From Streptomyces sp. Je 1-332 (lineage in GTDB: Bacteria > Actinomycetota > Actinomycetes > Streptomycetales > Streptomycetaceae): a stretch of 64,000 bases of DNA. Positions 61,290 through 64,000 of the stretch are shown piece by piece. The stretch's first letter is position 1. Every line of letters begins with the position of its first letter. Made by a program: the position numbers and the translations under genes. Location of the stretch: assembly GCF_040730185.1 (NCBI RefSeq), contig NZ_CP160402.1, positions 310,001-374,000 on the forward strand, given 5' to 3'. The notes below the pieces were generated by a model. That model did not search any database, was not told the DNA's origin, and was given only the letters and a program-made list of their open reading frames with translations.

Positions 61290-61936
61290 GTGCTCTCCGT
61301 GGCGACGTGGATGAGGTGCTGGACGAGGGCGATCAGCGCACGGACCGAGGACGCGGGGTCGCGTGCGTCGCAGGCCACCACAGGGGTGCCGGGGAGCAGG
61401 TCGAGGGCGGCGCGCAGATCGTCGGCGCCGTGCTGGGGGCTGCCGGGGAAGACGTTGACGGCCACCGCGAACGGCAGCCCGAGTTCCTCCAGGTTGCCCA
61501 GCGCGTCGAAGGACGCCTCCAGGTCACGCGTGTCCACCAGGGCGAGGGCCCCGAGCGCACCCTTGGCCAGGTCCCGCCAGGCGGGCAGGAACCGCTGCTG
61601 GCCCGGGGTGCCGAACAGGTAGAGGACCAGCTCTCCGTCGATGGTCATCCGGCCGAAGTCGAGGGCCACGGTCGTGGTGGTCTTGCCGCCTGCCACGAGG
61701 GTGTCGACGCGGGCGCCCGCCTGGGTCATGACGGCCTCGGTGGACAGGGGTTTGATCTCCGAGACGGTGCCGATCAGGGTGGTCTTGCCGACCCCGAGCG
61801 GTCCGACGACCAGGATCTTGGCGGCGCCGGCGACGCTGGAGGTGAGGTACTTCCCGGAGCCGGCCGGCTGCGGCGCCGCTACCGGTGCCGGTGTCGTTGC
61901 CGGGACCGGTGCGTCAGAGGCGGCTTTCGAGACCAT
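61286..61936 (-). CDS. cvnD: Conservon small GTPase (CvnD-like)
   Basis: The 216-residue ATP/GTP-binding protein has Walker A GPLGVGKT (45-52) and the switch-II region YLFGTPGQQRFLPAWRDL. In place of NKxD it has AVNVFPGS, as usual for CvnD and MglA-related proteins. The N-terminal 30 residues are Ala/Pro-rich. CvnD forms part of a membrane complex with CvnA-C, resembling eukaryotic G-protein coupling. It overlaps the CvnC stop by 23 bases. Confidence 0.93.
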   Translation of the reverse strand: MVSKAASDAPVPATTPAPVAAPQPAGSGKYLTSSVAGAAKILVVGPLGVGKTTLIGTVSEIKPLSTEAVMTQAGARVDTLVAGGKTTTTVALDFGRMTIDGELVLYLFGTPGQQRFLPAWRDLAKGALGALALVDTRDLEASFDALGNLEELGLPFAVAVNVFPGSPQHGADDLRAALDLLPGTPVVACDARDPASSVRALIALVQHLIHVATEST

Positions 61937-62276
61937 GGAGGACCTTTCTGAGCATGGTCACATCGGTGTGTTCGGCCGGGGGCACCGGCGGACGGGTCAC
62001 GATGAGCCCCCATTCCAGGAGATCGCAGAGCAACACCTGTACGACCGAGGGGGGCTGGCCGATGTGGGCGGCCACCTCGGCCACCGAGAGGAGCCCCTGG
62101 CAGTGCGCCAGGATGGTCTGGTGTTCGGGCTGGAGCGAGGCGGGAAACGCCGCGTCCGTCGCCATCACCAGGGACTCCCAGGCCAGCGCCTCGGTGTCGG
62201 CTGCCGCCCGCCCGCGAGTGATCACGTAGGGGCGGATCGCCGAGGCCGTCGGCTCCTCCGGCCGCGGTTCCGTCAT
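61914..62276 (-). CDS. cvnC: DUF742 protein (CvnC-like)
   Basis: The 120-residue protein matches DUF742, the third conservon component. It starts with SAIRPYVITRGRAAADTEAL and has a winged-helix-like core HCQGLLSVAEVAAHIGQPPS then VQVLLCDLLEWGLIVTRPP. It probably links the roadblock protein and the GTPase. It overlaps the upstream gene by four bases. Confidence 0.93.
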   Translation of the reverse strand: MTEPRPEEPTASAIRPYVITRGRAAADTEALAWESLVMATDAAFPASLQPEHQTILAHCQGLLSVAEVAAHIGQPPSVVQVLLCDLLEWGLIVTRPPVPPAEHTDVTMLRKVLHGLESRL

Positions 62277-62719
62277 GACGCCGCGGCGGCCGGATCCCGC
62301 GGCTGGCTGCTCAGGTGCGAGCCGATCTTCACCACGAGCAGCTGCATCTGCTGGGCGACCAGGCCGACGTCCGCCTCCAGGTCGGTGGCGACGCCCAGGT
62401 GCGCGCCCACACCGGCGTGGGTGAACAGCACGAAGCCGTGGTCGGACTCCAGCATCAACTGCCGTACGCCGGCGCCCGAGCCGAAGAGCAGCGCGGTCGT
62501 GGAGCGGCCCGTCATGGTCATCGCGGCGCAGGCCGCGGAGAGGGACTCGGCTTCGGCGACGCTCAGGTCGGCCACGGGGCCCGAGAGGTTCTCCGCGGAG
62601 GCGTGGCCGAGCCGCAGCCCGTCCTCGGAGACCACCACGCTGTGCCGGACCCCGGGGATCTCGATCAGCGGGCGGAGCATCCAGCCCAGGTCGGGAAGGG
62701 GGGTGATGATTCCGGTCAC
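62273..62719 (-). CDS. cvnB: Roadblock/LC7 domain protein (CvnB-like)
   Basis: The 148-residue protein has a roadblock/LC7 domain (LGWMLRPLIEIPGVRHSVVV, then EDGLRLGHAS and GFVLFTHAGVGAHLGVATDL). Roadblock proteins act as GTPase-activating or scaffold partners, here for CvnD. It overlaps CvnA by four bases. Confidence 0.93.
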   Translation of the reverse strand: MTGIITPLPDLGWMLRPLIEIPGVRHSVVVSEDGLRLGHASAENLSGPVADLSVAEAESLSAACAAMTMTGRSTTALLFGSGAGVRQLMLESDHGFVLFTHAGVGAHLGVATDLEADVGLVAQQMQLLVVKIGSHLSSQPRDPAAAAS

Positions 62720-64000
62720 TGCCGGCCTCCGTCTTGCTCGTCAGGGGTGGGGGGTCGGGACGGTGTCTCCGTCGGCGGGGTCCCGGCCGACGGGTTCGCC
62801 TCCCCGGCCGCGGTCTTGTCCGCGTCGAGAGCCGCGCGACCGCGCAGCGAACCGGACACCACGCTGGCGATCGACGCCCGCGCCGCCTCCGGTGTCCAGG
62901 GGGTGGTGGGTGCGGCCGGGGGCGCCTGCCGGTCCTCCGGGACCGGCCGGCCGGGAGCGTCCGGGGCCGCCGCTCGGCGCCGGTTGCGCCGCTTGGGCAG
63001 GCCGGCCGCCGTCTCGCGCTCGGGAGGCACGTTCGGTGCGGCGGGCCGCACGGACAACAACTCTTCGTCTCGCGCCGGGTCGTGCTGGTCCCGCTGCTCG
63101 GGCTGGTCCCGCTGCTCGGGCTGGTCCTGCTGCGCGTGTCGGCCCAGCTGCTCGGGCTGATCCTGCTGGTTCGGCGTCTGCGCGTCCGCGTACGGCGGCG
63201 GCGCCATCTGGGCGCTCACCCGATGGGACCCCGTGAGCTGCGATGGGGGCTCGGTCAGCAGGCGGAACGGCACGAACGTCACGGCGCGCGTGCCGCCGTA
63301 GGCCGAGGCTCCGCTCAGCTCCACGTTGAAGCCGAGCTCGCGGCTCCATCGGCCCACGCAGGCCAGGCCGAGGCGCGGTACGGCGCCGAGCCGTGCCAGG
63401 TCCTGGTCGTCCCGCAGCTGGCCCATCGCCCGGTGCAGCACGTCCGGTGGCATCCCGAGTCCGGCGTCGTCGATCTCCAGGACCGCTCCGGCCCCCACCT
63501 CGCGGATGGTGACGACGACCTGGGAACGCGAGGGGGAGAACACCGTGGCGTTCTCCAGGAGTTCGGCGATGGCGTGCATCAGCCCTTCGACCGCGGGCGG
63601 CACGGCGTACAGCGTCTGTCCGCCGTGCACCTCGATCCGGCTGTACTCCACGATCCGCGACTGGGCGCCGCGCACGCAGTCGTACAGCGAGACCGGCCGT
63701 GTCTCCCTGCGGGCGGGCCAGATCCCGCACATCACGAGCAGTGTCTGGGCCTTGCGGGTCATCTGCGCCGCCGCGTGGTCGGCCTTCATCACCTCGCCCA
63801 TGAGGTGCGGGTCCTCGATGGAGCGCTCGACCCGGTCGAGTACCTGCTGCTGCACGGTGGCCATCGCGTGCATGGTGCGGGCGACGGATTCGAACGCGGC
63901 CTGCACCGAGTCGCGCAGTCCGCGTTCGCGGCGCACCGCCTCGTCCGACCCCAGGGCGAACGCCACGGCGGACAGGGCTCGCGCGAACTCCTCACCGGTC
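62716..64000 (-). CDS. cvnA: Conservon sensor kinase (CvnA-like), 5' part beyond the window
   Basis: The visible 428 codons are the C-terminal part of a CvnA histidine-kinase-like protein; the frame is open through the right edge (TGEEFARALSAVAFALG at the edge). It has the helical region ending HAAAQMTRKAQTLLVMCG and an HATPase domain with LMHAIAELLENATVFSPSRS (N box) and LEIDDAGLGMPPDVL (G1). The C-terminal tail is disordered, with DQPEQRDQPEQRDQ repeats and basic NRRRAAAP stretches. Any sensory and membrane segments are outside the window. Confidence 0.92.
   Translation of the reverse strand, partial: TGEEFARALSAVAFALGSDEAVRRERGLRDSVQAAFESVARTMHAMATVQQQVLDRVERSIEDPHLMGEVMKADHAAAQMTRKAQTLLVMCGIWPARRETRPVSLYDCVRGAQSRIVEYSRIEVHGGQTLYAVPPAVEGLMHAIAELLENATVFSPSRSQVVVTIREVGAGAVLEIDDAGLGMPPDVLHRAMGQLRDDQDLARLGAVPRLGLACVGRWSRELGFNVELSGASAYGGTRAVTFVPFRLLTEPPSQLTGSHRVSAQMAPPPYADAQTPNQQDQPEQLGRHAQQDQPEQRDQPEQRDQHDPARDEELLSVRPAAPNVPPERETAAGLPKRRNRRRAAAPDAPGRPVPEDRQAPPAAPTTPWTPEAARASIASVVSGSLRGRAALDADKTAAGEANPSAGTPPTETPSRPPTPDEQDGGRQ

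Overview
The window is chromosomal DNA of a high-GC actinomycete, almost certainly a Streptomyces. The supporting signs are strong third-position GC bias, GTG and TTG starts, a complete conservon (kinase, roadblock, DUF742, GTPase, two P450s), an ECF41 sigma factor, DUF5997 and MT0933-like small proteins, and many TetR-type regulators. No rRNA, tRNA, CRISPR array, intact insertion sequence or prophage was seen. About 65 protein genes are supported, including two genes broken by a single-base frameshift and two truncated remnants at a rearrangement point.

Layout. 1-8.5 kb: a family-1 glycosyltransferase, a Tat-exported beta-propeller, an ABC-F ATPase behind a short leader ORF and attenuator-like hairpins, a DesR-type response regulator whose kinase is truncated against an inverted permease fragment, an acetyltransferase and a receptor-type ligand-binding protein. 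8.6-16.9 kb: a HAD dehalogenase-like gene flanked by inverted hexanucleotide arrays, a CGNR regulator with twin palindromes, a TetR regulator, then a likely catabolic group (propeller lipoprotein, SDR, Baeyer-Villiger monooxygenase, MHS-type transporter). 17-24 kb: an orphan vWA protein, an MBL hydrolase, a lower-GC pair (glycosyltransferase, acyltransferase), ECF41 sigma with an SRPBCC partner, and ThpR. 24.3-31.3 kb: an MT0933-like small protein and a carbohydrate-use block (LacI regulator, GH3 beta-glucosidase, secreted TIM-barrel hydrolase with CBM32-like domain, DUF1996 protein) bracketed by matching AGAGCGCTCT palindromes.

31.5-43.8 kb: a YdcF protein, an HTH-less LysR ligand domain divergent from DUF5997, a frameshifted DUF2071 gene, a four-gene molybdenum aldehyde-oxidoreductase operon divergent from a TetR gene with twin operators, an FUSC exporter and a tyrosine phosphatase. 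44-51 kb: a CysRS-like protein, a His/Asp-repeat cation efflux protein divergent from ArsR, a PepSY membrane protein, small proteins, a RibD-type reductase and a thioredoxin-reductase-like flavoprotein. 51.2-58.7 kb: an acetyltransferase-TetR operon with twin operators, a catalytic-domain-only alanyl-tRNA synthetase homologue preceded by an Ala-rich leader peptide and an intrinsic terminator, a TetR/hydrolase pair around a perfect 24-bp palindrome (the hydrolase is frameshifted), an EEP-family protein, a cupin, an isochorismatase-like protein and a second 2H phosphoesterase. 58.7-64 kb: a minus-strand conservon running off the right edge.

The most interesting item is the predicted leader-peptide attenuator upstream of the truncated AlaRS homologue (52.66-54.1 kb). 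Next are a similar four-segment attenuator upstream of the ABC-F gene, the conservon P450 lacking ExxR, and the LacI operator pair bounding the glycosidase block. Everything is read by eye from sequence; no searches or folding calculations were run.
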